Assembly (NCBI GenBank): GCA_965662345.1
Contig: CBFIHE010000006.1
Location: forward strand, 1 to 64,000
Length of the DNA: 64,000 nt
Direction of reading: 5' to 3'
From: UBA6049 sp965662345
Lineage (GTDB): Bacteria; Bacteroidota; Bacteroidia; Flavobacteriales_G; Salibacteraceae
The translations under genes were made by a program, and so were the position numbers. The notes beneath the pieces were generated by a model. The model worked only from the letters and a program-made list of their open reading frames with translations, had not been told where the DNA came from and did not search any database. Shown piece after piece: positions 17,375 to 25,222 of the stretch. Each line of letters begins with the position of its first letter. The stretch's first letter is position 1.

Positions 17375-17772
17375 CTATGAACTTCCACGAGTTTATCTGC
17401 TAGCATATTGAAGAAGTTTGTGAGAGGCTTCTCAGCCATCATCTTCATAAAAGGATTCATGTTCCCATCAAATACTAACTGTGCTTCTGTTTGGTCGCCA
17501 GATTCATTTAAGTGCACATCTAATGTGAAATCAAATGGATTGCTGCCGTGGCTAACAATATGAACATGTGTTGGCTCATTCACAGAATCTACTTTCATAC
17601 CAATTTTTGCCAACCCTTTGATGCCAAAAGCGCAGGTTTCTTCGGTAGAACTCCAATTCTCAATTTTGCCTTCGGGCATTAGCTTCTCTAAGTTATTTAG
17701 ATTGGCTAAAAAGGTGAATACGTCTTTCGACTGGGCATTCACGAGTACTTTTTTTCCAGAAATTTTTGCCAT
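17371..17772 (-). CDS. SRPBCC (polyketide cyclase/START-like) family protein
   Basis: 133 residues with the SRPBCC pattern: an opening strand MAKISGKKVLVNAQSKDVFTF with NLEKLMP, a run of antiparallel strands and a long C-terminal helix. Such proteins bind hydrophobic ligands; the role here is unknown. It lies 3 nt after pyrE on the same strand and is probably co-transcribed, an arrangement I believe is common in this phylum. Confidence 0.8.
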   Translation of the reverse strand: MAKISGKKVLVNAQSKDVFTFLANLNNLEKLMPEGKIENWSSTEETCAFGIKGLAKIGMKVDSVNEPTHVHIVSHGSNPFDFTLDVHLNESGDQTEAQLVFDGNMNPFMKMMAEKPLTNFFNMLADKLVEVHS

Positions 17773-17775
17773 GTT

Positions 17776-18420
17776 TTAACTTTTCATCCAAGAAGAAGGA
17801 TTCGCTCTCCACTCTTCCAATGCTGTAACATCGTTTTCGTTGATATAGTTCGTTTCTAAAGCTATTTTGAGAAGTGCGTTGTAGTTAGACAGTGTGTAGT
17901 AAGGGCATGCAGCATTTTTCATGTTCTCTTCTGCCAAGTCAAAACCATAAGTAAAAATAGCTACCATTCCTTTTACGGAGCAACCCACATTTCTAATCGC
18001 ATCAACGGCTTTTAAGCTGCTCTTGCCTGTTGAGATTAAATCTTCAATGACAATTACACTTTGGCCTTCTTCTATAACACCTTCAACTTGGTTGGTAAGA
18101 CCGTGACCCTTGGGTTCTGGCCTTACATATACAAAAGGTAAACCCATTTCTTGAGCTACTAAAGCACCTTGAGCAATACCACCCGTAGCTACACCGGCAA
18201 TTACATCAGGTCTTCCAAAGTGTTGGTCAATTGTTTTTACAAACTCTTGACGAATGAAGTTTCTGATTTTGGGATATGACAACGTTTTTCTGTTGTCACA
18301 ATAGATAGGGGATTTCCAACCACTAGCCCAAGTAAAAGGTTCGTTGGGTTGTAAAACAACTGCTTTGATTTGCAGTAAAAATTCCGCTACTTTTAGGGCT
18401 GATTCTTCGCTCAAATACAT
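17776..18420 (-). CDS. pyrE: Orotate phosphoribosyltransferase
   Basis: De novo pyrimidine enzyme making OMP from orotate and PRPP. 214 residues; FTWASGWKSPIYCDNR (about 29-44), GVATGGIAQGALVA (about 76-89), PRPP loop VIVIEDLISTGKSSL (about 123-137). Its ATG at 18420 lies 5 nt from a TACATTTG promoter word, so the mRNA should be leaderless or nearly so. Divergent from the Nudix gene with only 8 nt between the two start codons. Confidence 0.95.
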   Translation of the reverse strand: MYLSEESALKVAEFLLQIKAVVLQPNEPFTWASGWKSPIYCDNRKTLSYPKIRNFIRQEFVKTIDQHFGRPDVIAGVATGGIAQGALVAQEMGLPFVYVRPEPKGHGLTNQVEGVIEEGQSVIVIEDLISTGKSSLKAVDAIRNVGCSVKGMVAIFTYGFDLAEENMKNAACPYYTLSNYNALLKIALETNYINENDVTALEEWRANPSSWMKS

Positions 18421-18425
18421 GCAGC

Positions 18426-18433
18426 CAAATGTA
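18426..18433 (-). promoter_or_regulatory. -7 element TACATTTG of pyrE, overlapping the Nudix start codon
   Basis: Exact TAnnTTTG match on the minus strand. It covers the first bases of the divergent Nudix gene (ATG at 18429), so pyrE promoter and Nudix coding sequence share DNA. Confidence 0.55.
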
Positions 18434-19142
18434 CAAAGTTTTCATCAACGATACCCCGCTAATACTCGCCTCAGAAGATGAGGGAGTTAGCCATATTCAC
18501 GACCTGCAAACCCTTAGATTTAAGGGTAAAAAGAAACTGAGGAAACTCATTCACTCCATCCGTGAATCAGAGAAACATCCACCAGTTATCTTGAGGCACT
18601 ATGATTTAGACGATCTTTTTTATGTTCTTAAGTGCATTACCCGAAGTGTTCCTGCAGCGGGTGGAGTGGTTTGGAATGAGAACAAAGAGGTGCTTTTNNN
18701 NNNNNNTTATGTTCTTAAGTGCATTACCCGAAGTGTTCCTGCAGCGGGTGGAGTGGTTTGGAATGAGAACAAAGAGGTGCTTTTCATTTTCAGAAAGGGA
18801 AAGTGGGACTTGCCAAAAGGAAAATTAGACAAAGGCGAACATCCAAAACTTGCGTCTTTAAGAGAAGTGAAAGAGGAGTGCGGTTTGAAACTAGTGCACC
18901 TGTCAAAATTCGCTGGTAACACCTATCACATTTACAAGCAAGGGGGAGAACTTTGTCTAAAGAAAACGTATTGGTATCATATGGTTTCTGGTGTAAGTGA
19001 AACATTGAAGCCTCAGCTAGAAGAAGACATTACGGCTGTTGAGTGGGTGAGTCTTCAGGATATTCCCGAAAAACTAACAAATGCATTTAGCGCAATTCAA
19101 GAGCTATCAGAACGAGTGGTCATTCATCATACGTTCGAATAA
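18429..19142 (+). CDS. Nudix hydrolase family protein (contains an assembly duplication)
   Basis: The Nudix box is clear: GKLDKGEHPKLASLREVKEECG, i.e. G-x5-E-x7-REV-x2-EE-x-G. An N-terminal region of about 70 residues (MYKVFINDTPLIL) precedes it, as in a Bacteroidota Nudix family of about 205-210 residues. As written it is 237 residues, but 29 of them come from a 78-bp block repeated on both sides of a 9-N gap; removing the copy gives 208. Substrate unknown. The 3' end overlaps the convergent thioredoxin-like gene by 23 nt. Confidence 0.85.
   Translation: MYKVFINDTPLILASEDEGVSHIHDLQTLRFKGKKKLRKLIHSIRESEKHPPVILRHYDLDDLFYVLKCITRSVPAAGGVVWNENKEVLXXXXYVLKCITRSVPAAGGVVWNENKEVLFIFRKGKWDLPKGKLDKGEHPKLASLREVKEECGLKLVHLSKFAGNTYHIYKQGGELCLKKTYWYHMVSGVSETLKPQLEEDITAVEWVSLQDIPEKLTNAFSAIQELSERVVIHHTFE
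18620..18784. repeat. 78-bp perfect direct repeat flanking a 9-N gap (assembly artefact)
   Basis: Bases 18620-18697 and 18707-18784 are identical; the 9 Ns at 18698-18706 lie between. Contig ends that overlap but were joined with Ns give exactly this pattern. Confidence 0.95.
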
Positions 19143-20526
19143 TCTCGTAAGATTTAACACCATCAATTTCAGATGCATTTATTTTATCAAAGAGCAAATA
19201 CATTCTGTTTGGTCTTTCTGCTGGTGACCTGAACAAATACCCTTCTGGATCAATGAGGTAGTACATAGGAGTGGTTTGAACGGCATAGTCTAGCAACAAC
19301 GGGTGATTCCTTTCTACATGAAAAATGGGCCATTTGTAATTGTGTGTCTCCATGTATTGGTGAAAATCTTCTTCAGATCCATAACAGTGGATACTTACGA
19401 AGGCAATCTTTTTTCCATATGTTTTTCTGATTTTATCAATCAACTTCATATCCAGTAGACCTGCCGTATTCTTTTGATTCCAAAACTGAAGGAAAATAAA
19501 TCTTCCTTTTAATAATTCTAAGGAAACAGTTCTCCCCTTATTATCAGAAAATTGGAAATTGGGCGCTTTGGTGTTTGGTAAAAGCTTATTTAGTTTTTGG
19601 TAGGCACTTTTACACGCTTCTCCAATACTTGCGAAAGAAGTGGATTTTCCTAGCTCTTCTAATGCTGTTATTCTCTTCTCATCTGTGAACCCTGGCAATT
19701 TTTTATCGTAGATCAGTTTGAATAAAATAATCTCTACACCAAAACTATTCACAGGATCAATATTTTTCTTTAGCTCTTCTTTTAAAGGTTGAATAAGACT
19801 GTCTCCTGCAGAAATAGCTCTTACTGTGTCTGCCTTTTTATATAGCCAAGTATTAATTATAGGTTCATATGAAGCTAAAAACACTTCAATTTGGAGTGGC
19901 TTACTCACATCTTTTGGTGCGGGAAGGTCCTGCTTTAGGTAGCCTCTATATTGGGCTACTGTATTGGCAAAAAGTGCAAACCTGTACGTAGCATAGTTTT
20001 GAAGTTCTGGATAGTCTTCAAATGCAGTTTTCAGTTGGCTCTTTAGGGAAATTCCCAAAGAATCTAGTTTTTTTAAAGCGACTGAATCTTTCTGAATGCC
20101 TGGGTTATCTGTGATAAAGCGAGAAAGAGACTTATTAAATCGGCTAATATGGTCATGTAAGTAAGTTTGTTTTTCTCCGTTTGCTTCAAAGTGCTTAATT
20201 GTGAACTTTCCAAAGAGAGACTCTTCAACTTTAGGTGGTTCAAGAGTTATTGAATAATCTGTATTTGGCTCTAGCGGAACGGGAAGGTGTTTATTACCGA
20301 TACTTAAATAGTAGAATCCAGATGAGTTTCCTTGGAAACTAAGAAAGGCTTCATCTTTGGCTGAAAGTGTATCCATGGCAAGAGTGTCAAAAAGCGGAAC
20401 GAGCGCATTGCTCATTTTTTCCAAAGCTATGGTTGACCCTGCATAACCTTTAACGGAAACAGTAATGTTCCCTTTTAATAGGGGTGAAGTCGCCAATAAC
20501 GCTATGAACAACAAGTAGTTTTTCAT
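19120..20526 (-). CDS. TlpA/thioredoxin-like family protein lacking the CxxC site
   Basis: 468 residues with a signal peptide (about 1-19), an N-terminal DUF4369-like/all-beta region, a helical middle and a C-terminal thioredoxin-like fold (about 330-460). The fold is supported by FIFLQFWN, KIAFVSIHCYG, TTPMYYLIDPEGYLF (cis-proline loop). Where redox-active relatives have WCxxC, this one reads FWNQKNTAGL, so it cannot act as a disulphide oxidoreductase. Exported to the periplasm; role unknown. Overlaps coaD by 4 nt at the end of a five-gene operon. Confidence 0.82.
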   Translation of the reverse strand: MKNYLLFIALLATSPLLKGNITVSVKGYAGSTIALEKMSNALVPLFDTLAMDTLSAKDEAFLSFQGNSSGFYYLSIGNKHLPVPLEPNTDYSITLEPPKVEESLFGKFTIKHFEANGEKQTYLHDHISRFNKSLSRFITDNPGIQKDSVALKKLDSLGISLKSQLKTAFEDYPELQNYATYRFALFANTVAQYRGYLKQDLPAPKDVSKPLQIEVFLASYEPIINTWLYKKADTVRAISAGDSLIQPLKEELKKNIDPVNSFGVEIILFKLIYDKKLPGFTDEKRITALEELGKSTSFASIGEACKSAYQKLNKLLPNTKAPNFQFSDNKGRTVSLELLKGRFIFLQFWNQKNTAGLLDMKLIDKIRKTYGKKIAFVSIHCYGSEEDFHQYMETHNYKWPIFHVERNHPLLLDYAVQTTPMYYLIDPEGYLFRSPAERPNRMYLLFDKINASEIDGVKSYEIIRTYDE

Positions 20527-20984
20527 TCATCTAGAATTCCGTGGGGTAGAAAAGGAGTGGCGTCACCACCATTTCTCAAAATGTCACGCACAATGGTAGA
20601 AGAAACAGCAGTATACTTTGCAGCACTCACTAGAAAGATGGTCTCTAATTCATCATGCATAGCTTTGTTCATTAGGGCAATGCTTCTCTCAAATTCGAAG
20701 TCGTGCTCAGACCGCATTCCGCGGAGAATGTAGTTTGCACCAATGGATTTACAGAAGTCAACTGTAAGTCCAGAGTAAGTACTTTGTTTTATATTGTTGT
20801 ATTCTCCAAATGCCTTGGCTATGTGCTTTTGGCGTTCTTCTAAAGAAAACATGTACTTTTTTGATGAGTTTTCTCCAAGTGCAATTACAATTTCATCAAA
20901 TAAAGGAATGGCTCTTTGCACAATGTCTAAATGACCTACGGTTATTGGGTCAAACGACCCTGGGAACACAGCAATTTTTCTCAT
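20523..20984 (-). CDS. coaD: Phosphopantetheine adenylyltransferase
   Basis: Penultimate step of CoA synthesis. 153 residues starting MRKIAVFPGSFDPITVGHLDIV, with the T/HxGH nucleotidyltransferase motif (TVGH, about 16-19), RGMRSEHDFEFE (about 89-100) and AVSSTIVRDI near the end. Overlaps rsmD (4 nt) and the thioredoxin-like gene (4 nt); rsmD-coaD pairing is common in bacteria. Confidence 0.97.
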   Translation of the reverse strand: MRKIAVFPGSFDPITVGHLDIVQRAIPLFDEIVIALGENSSKKYMFSLEERQKHIAKAFGEYNNIKQSTYSGLTVDFCKSIGANYILRGMRSEHDFEFERSIALMNKAMHDELETIFLVSAAKYTAVSSTIVRDILRNGGDATPFLPHGILDE

Positions 20985-21523
20985 CCGATATTGTTTCTAA
21001 AGAAGCTAAAGTTCACAGAACTATAGGTTTTTGTCTTGTCAAAGTTAGGATGTTGAGAATAATCTGTATCCTTCCCATGTTCAACAATCAGTATACCATC
21101 TTCTCTTAATATGCCTGCACTAAAGATAGCAAGTGGTAATTTATCTATGTCTTTGAACGCGTAAGGCGGGTCTGCAAAAACTACATCAAACTCATCATTC
21201 GTCTTGTTCAGATACTTGAATACATCACTTTTTACTGCTGTGAAGTTCTCTAATTCCCAATCCCGAGCTTGGTGCTTTATAGCACGGATGTGGCTGAAGT
21301 TCAAGTCTACGGTTACAACAGAAACAGCGCCACGCGAGGCAAATTCAAATGCAATTCCACCAGATCCACTAAACAAGTCTAAAACGCACGCATTTTCTGT
21401 ATTTATTTGATTTTGAAGAATATTGAATAGTGCTTCTTTGGCAAAGTCTGTTGTGGGCCTTGCCTTCAAATTTTTAGGCGGATTGATCCTTCTACCTTTA
21501 AAATTCCCTCCAATTACGCGCAT
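20981..21523 (-). CDS. rsmD: 16S rRNA (guanine(966)-N2)-methyltransferase RsmD
   Basis: 180 residues: MRVIGGNFKGRRI and RPTTDFAKEALFNIL at the N-terminus, SAM-binding VLDLFSGSGGIAFE (about 47-60), and catalytic DPPY (about 118-121). Methylates G966 of 16S rRNA. Overlaps the DUF3822 gene upstream by 10 nt and coaD downstream by 4 nt. Confidence 0.95.
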   Translation of the reverse strand: MRVIGGNFKGRRINPPKNLKARPTTDFAKEALFNILQNQINTENACVLDLFSGSGGIAFEFASRGAVSVVTVDLNFSHIRAIKHQARDWELENFTAVKSDVFKYLNKTNDEFDVVFADPPYAFKDIDKLPLAIFSAGILREDGILIVEHGKDTDYSQHPNFDKTKTYSSVNFSFFRNNIG

Positions 21524-22323
21524 AGCATCAAGCTCAATAAATGAATGTGCTCTCCATTATCCAATTCTGGGTCTACAGGAAAACCTGGTGTAGAAATAGA
21601 AAAACTATCCTTTTTTGTGCTTGGGTGATACCCAGAGAGTATTGCAGATGCTTTTTCATGAATAGGATCACCACCCATAACCAACTGGCCTACCGCATCT
21701 CCTTGCATGTATTGTTCTATAACATTAAATGTGAAGTAGGCGATATCTTCTGGTGTTGTGATATTTTGTCTAGTAAATACTTGAATTTTTCTATCCTTCC
21801 AAAGCGAAACATAAACATGGTCTTTAAACCAATGAACAGCTGTGAATGTATGGAATTCAGTTTTTTTACTCAGCATGCTCCAATGGTTCAAAAGGCTTTC
21901 TGCTGGCACAGTAATATATGCGCTAGGATATTCTGATTCTAGTTTAGAGAGTAAATGCGCATCAACTCCATACACTAACGTAGCATGTAGCGAGTTAATC
22001 TCAACATACCTAGCCACTAAATGGCTTGGAGTCTCAGTCAATTGTCCGCTCAGAAAAACGGATGTTGAATCTGCATCAAACAACGTATTCGGAACAAGGG
22101 TGCATTGTATATCTGGTATAGAAATCAATAGTTGGTCTACATTCAACCCTTTACTCTGGTCTATACTGTTGCTATAAGAGAATAGGCCAGTTTTTCGGTT
22201 AAAACTCAATAGATCAGCATGTTTGCCTGAGTGGTGCAACATTGCAAAACGTGAAAAAGCAGTTTCGTTTCCAAAACTGCTTTTTACACGTTGATTATTA
22301 TTTGTATCCGCGTTACTATTCAC
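21514..22323 (-). CDS. DUF3822 family protein
   Basis: 269 residues. The order DUF3822-rsmD-coaD is characteristic of Bacteroidota; sequence features fit an ASKHA (actin-like ATPase fold) derivative: FSRFAMLHHSGKHADLLSFN, VHWFKDHVYVSLW and a closing domain with GQLVMGGDPIHEKA. No experimentally known role. It starts 4 nt after the stop of the upstream membrane gene. Confidence 0.82.
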   Translation of the reverse strand: MNSNADTNNNQRVKSSFGNETAFSRFAMLHHSGKHADLLSFNRKTGLFSYSNSIDQSKGLNVDQLLISIPDIQCTLVPNTLFDADSTSVFLSGQLTETPSHLVARYVEINSLHATLVYGVDAHLLSKLESEYPSAYITVPAESLLNHWSMLSKKTEFHTFTAVHWFKDHVYVSLWKDRKIQVFTRQNITTPEDIAYFTFNVIEQYMQGDAVGQLVMGGDPIHEKASAILSGYHPSTKKDSFSISTPGFPVDPELDNGEHIHLLSLMLCA

Positions 22324-22327
22324 GGGC

Positions 22328-23092
22328 TTACTTCTCTTCTTTCCAGTTTCCTGAGGTAGACGGATCGCTCAAAGAGCCAAATTTCATTACATCCGTTTCA
22401 TCAAAAGGAGAGCCATCTTTTACCTCAACCACAGGTACAATAATACCTCCTGTACGCTCAATAGTAGAAGCTTCCATGGTGAAAGTTCCATCAGAGAAAG
22501 GAACTTTTTCTAGTGAATTCACGTCTAAGGGATGTTTTTCAAATCGAGTTGCTACGTAATCGTCATTGTAAATAACGTCCATTGCTGGTACTAAGCTAGT
22601 GTCTAATCTTAGGTATCCGCTATCTAATGCTTCTTCTTGTGTTAATCCATCTGGAACGGAACCGAACTTCTTTACTTGAGGAATAGAATCACTCAAAACA
22701 AACGTCTTTAGTGTATCAAAAGACCCCGTGTACATGCCAGAGACTTTCTTGTAAGCAATTTGTGCTTCACGAATATCTTTCAGGCTTTGAACAACGTATG
22801 CATAGCGTCTCTCTTTCTCCTTTAAGAACTGTATTGGGCCGTTGATAGAATCGTAATTCATGTAAGTTAAACCTAACCCCACAATAATGAGAACGGCTGA
22901 TGCTATTAGGCTCAATTGATTGGTTAAAATCTGAAGTGCGTTGAGTAAAACAACAACGGCAATTAGAAGCAGCGCACCGCCCCCAATAAGGAATTCAGAT
23001 CCTTGACCTGTATTGGCACCAAAAATTAGTGTGCCAAGACCAACTAGTGCAAAAATGACTGCTGGTGCGAATCTTGAAATCAAATCTTTCAT
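22328..23092 (-). CDS. Membrane protein with pilin-like IREAQ motif, unknown function
   Basis: 254 residues: three hydrophobic segments (about 9-25, 35-52, 60-78), then a soluble domain. The stretch after the last segment, KDIREAQIAYKKVSGMYTGSFDTL (about 103-126; shown in two parts: KDIREAQIAYKK and VSGMYTGSFDTL), resembles the alpha-helix/loop start of type II/IV pseudopilins, though a prepilin peptidase site is not evident. First gene of the operon with DUF3822, rsmD, coaD and a thioredoxin-like gene. Conserved among relatives by my recollection; function unknown. Confidence 0.7.
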   Translation of the reverse strand: MKDLISRFAPAVIFALVGLGTLIFGANTGQGSEFLIGGGALLLIAVVVLLNALQILTNQLSLIASAVLIIVGLGLTYMNYDSINGPIQFLKEKERRYAYVVQSLKDIREAQIAYKKVSGMYTGSFDTLKTFVLSDSIPQVKKFGSVPDGLTQEEALDSGYLRLDTSLVPAMDVIYNDDYVATRFEKHPLDVNSLEKVPFSDGTFTMEASTIERTGGIIVPVVEVKDGSPFDETDVMKFGSLSDPSTSGNWKEEK

Positions 23093-23136
23093 TTGAGTTG
23101 CTTATTCTATCTGGTTTAGAGATTTTTGAACGTGGA

Positions 23137-23165
23137 CAAACTTACAATTTTTTTGAAACGACAAA
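23137..23165 (-). promoter_or_regulatory. Promoter of the five-gene rsmD/coaD operon
   Basis: Minus strand: TTTG (23165-23162), 17 nt, TAAGTTTG (23144-23137), about 45 nt upstream of the first ATG at 23092. Complete Bacteroidota-type promoter. Confidence 0.6.
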
Positions 23166-23208
23166 CTGTCGCGGAGCTCGCGATACTAGCTGATTTATCG
23201 GTTCTTTT

Positions 23209-24606
23209 ATGATAGCGAAACGCATTCAAAATAAACTTATTGCAGGTATAGGTCATGAACCTACCAACGATCAGCTGAACTTAATTGAGCGATTATCGAA
23301 TTATTTAGGTTACGCAAACACCAAAGACCTATTTATTATTCGAGGTTACGCGGGTACGGGTAAAACAACGGTTATTGGGTCGGTTGTGGCTCAAGTTAAG
23401 TCTGAAGGGGGGAGAGTGTTTTTACTCGCTCCCACTGGACGAGCGGCCAAAATAATGACCAAATACAGTGGCATACCAGCTTACACCATACATCGTTTCA
23501 TATATCGTGTGGCTGAAGGGGCTTTTGGGGTTTCACGATTCGTAAGAAAAGAGAATAAGCACAAAAGAGCTGTATTCATAGTAGATGAGGCTTCAATGAT
23601 TAATGGCGACTATGATGGGCAAGTAAACCTATTGGAAGACTTACTTGAGTTTGTCTTTAGTGCAGATAACACGCGTTTGATTATGGTGGGAGACATTGCG
23701 CAGTTACCCCCTGTCAATTCAGAGCTTAGTCCGGCACTTGTTCCAGTTTGGTTTAGAGATCGGTTTGGGTTTAAGGTGGCAGGCTTTGAGCTAAAAGAAG
23801 TAGTTCGTCAATCTGGAGAGTCTGGAGTGTTAGCTACAGCAACAGCTTTGCGAGAACAATTAACAATAGGTAGTCCAATGGTTTTTCATGAAGGCTATCC
23901 TGATGTGAGTTACCTTGATGGGTATGCTTTTGCAGAAGTACTGGAGTCTTCACTTTCTACCCATGGTGATGAAGAAGTAATCGTGATTACCCGCTCTAAT
24001 AAGAACGCGAACCTTTTTAATAAACAGATTAGGGCTCGGATGATGTATCGCGAATCGCGATTGGAATCAGGAGATTTAATGATGGTAGTTCAGAATAACT
24101 ACCATTGGTTAGATAAGGACTCTAAAATGGAATTTATTGCGAATGGAGATACGGTACGGATCCAACGTATTGGAAAGGAAATGACTCTCCATGGATGTGA
24201 TTTTGTAGAAGCAACCATTGCCTTCGATGAACTTACCCTGCAAGAGCCAATTGATGTTATGCTTCTCTTGGATGCGATAGACTCAGAAGGACCTTCTATA
24301 TCTGCAGATAAGCAACAGGCACTTTTTGAGAGTGTAGAAGCAGATTACGCTGATTTATCCGCTACTGCTAGGAAGAAGAAACTTAAGGAAGACCCTTATC
24401 TCAATGCCTTGAGGGTTAAGTTTGCGTATGCTGTTACGGGCCATAAAGCACAAGGTGGGCAATGGAAAGAGGTATTCATAGACGCGTCTTTTCTGTCTTA
24501 CACCGAGCCAGATTTAGATACTATGAGGTGGATGTATACGGCCATAACCCGGGCAACCGAGAAAGTCTATTTCGTTAATTTGCCCGCAGAATATTTAGCT
24601 GAATGA
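23209..24606 (+). CDS. RecD2/Pif1-like superfamily 1 DNA helicase
   Basis: 465 residues: Walker A GYAGTGKTTVIG (about 46-57), LLAPTGRAAKIM (motif Ia region), Walker B VFIVDEASMI (about 124-133), GDIAQLPPV (motif III), a C-terminal UvrD_C_2-type region with VTGHKAQGGQW and MYTAITRATEKVYFV (motifs V and VI). It lacks the N-terminal domains of full RecD2, matching the short AAA_30/'ATP-dependent RecD-like helicase' common in Bacteroidota. Presumed role in DNA repair or recombination. The next gene overlaps its stop by 4 nt. Confidence 0.88.
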   Translation: MIAKRIQNKLIAGIGHEPTNDQLNLIERLSNYLGYANTKDLFIIRGYAGTGKTTVIGSVVAQVKSEGGRVFLLAPTGRAAKIMTKYSGIPAYTIHRFIYRVAEGAFGVSRFVRKENKHKRAVFIVDEASMINGDYDGQVNLLEDLLEFVFSADNTRLIMVGDIAQLPPVNSELSPALVPVWFRDRFGFKVAGFELKEVVRQSGESGVLATATALREQLTIGSPMVFHEGYPDVSYLDGYAFAEVLESSLSTHGDEEVIVITRSNKNANLFNKQIRARMMYRESRLESGDLMMVVQNNYHWLDKDSKMEFIANGDTVRIQRIGKEMTLHGCDFVEATIAFDELTLQEPIDVMLLLDAIDSEGPSISADKQQALFESVEADYADLSATARKKKLKEDPYLNALRVKFAYAVTGHKAQGGQWKEVFIDASFLSYTEPDLDTMRWMYTAITRATEKVYFVNLPAEYLAE

Positions 24607-25178
24607 AAAAACTTGGTAGGTTCTTGTTGCGTTTAATAGGTTGGAGAATAGATGATTACATTCCCAAAGATTTAAAAACTTTTGTTTTAATTGCTGCTCC
24701 GCACACGAGTAATTTCGACTTTTTTGTGGCTCTTCCATCCCTTTGGGTTTTGGGCATTAAGAGCAGATATTTAATTAAGAAAGAGCTTTTTTGGTGGCCA
24801 TTAAGTTCTTTTTTAAGAGCAACTGGTGGTATACCTGTAGACCGATCTGGAACGAATAAAAAGTTTGTAAAAGACCTCACTAACCTGTTAGCAGACGCAG
24901 ATCAACTTGCATTGCTCTTTACACCAGAAGGAACACGGAGTTATGCTAAACGCTGGAAAACTGGATTTCATAGAATAGCACACTCTTTGAATGTGCCTAT
25001 AGTTTTGGCAACTGCAGATTACGAAAAGAAATTAGTTACCGTTGGCGATGTTTTATACACCACAGACAATGTAGAAGAGGATCTAGCTAAAATGGAAGAA
25101 CACTATCAAAACATTGCAGCTAAGTATCCAGAAAAATTCAATAGATCGTTTTTTATTAGACAGAAATATCACAATTAA
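24603..25178 (+). CDS. 1-acyl-sn-glycerol-3-phosphate acyltransferase-like protein
   Basis: 191 residues with the PlsC signature: block I PHTSNFDF (HX4D, about 34-41), block III FTPEGTRS (about 103-110), and a GGIPVDR block II (about 77-83). The short form is typical of a Bacteroidota subgroup whose acceptor is not certain; phospholipid synthesis or ornithine/serine lipid formation are options. Translationally coupled to the helicase (ATGA overlap). Confidence 0.87.
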   Translation: MKKLGRFLLRLIGWRIDDYIPKDLKTFVLIAAPHTSNFDFFVALPSLWVLGIKSRYLIKKELFWWPLSSFLRATGGIPVDRSGTNKKFVKDLTNLLADADQLALLFTPEGTRSYAKRWKTGFHRIAHSLNVPIVLATADYEKKLVTVGDVLYTTDNVEEDLAKMEEHYQNIAAKYPEKFNRSFFIRQKYHN

Positions 25179-25222
25179 TGTGATTCTCAGGTTTTTGTGT
25201 ATTTTTAACCGCTCAATCAAAT

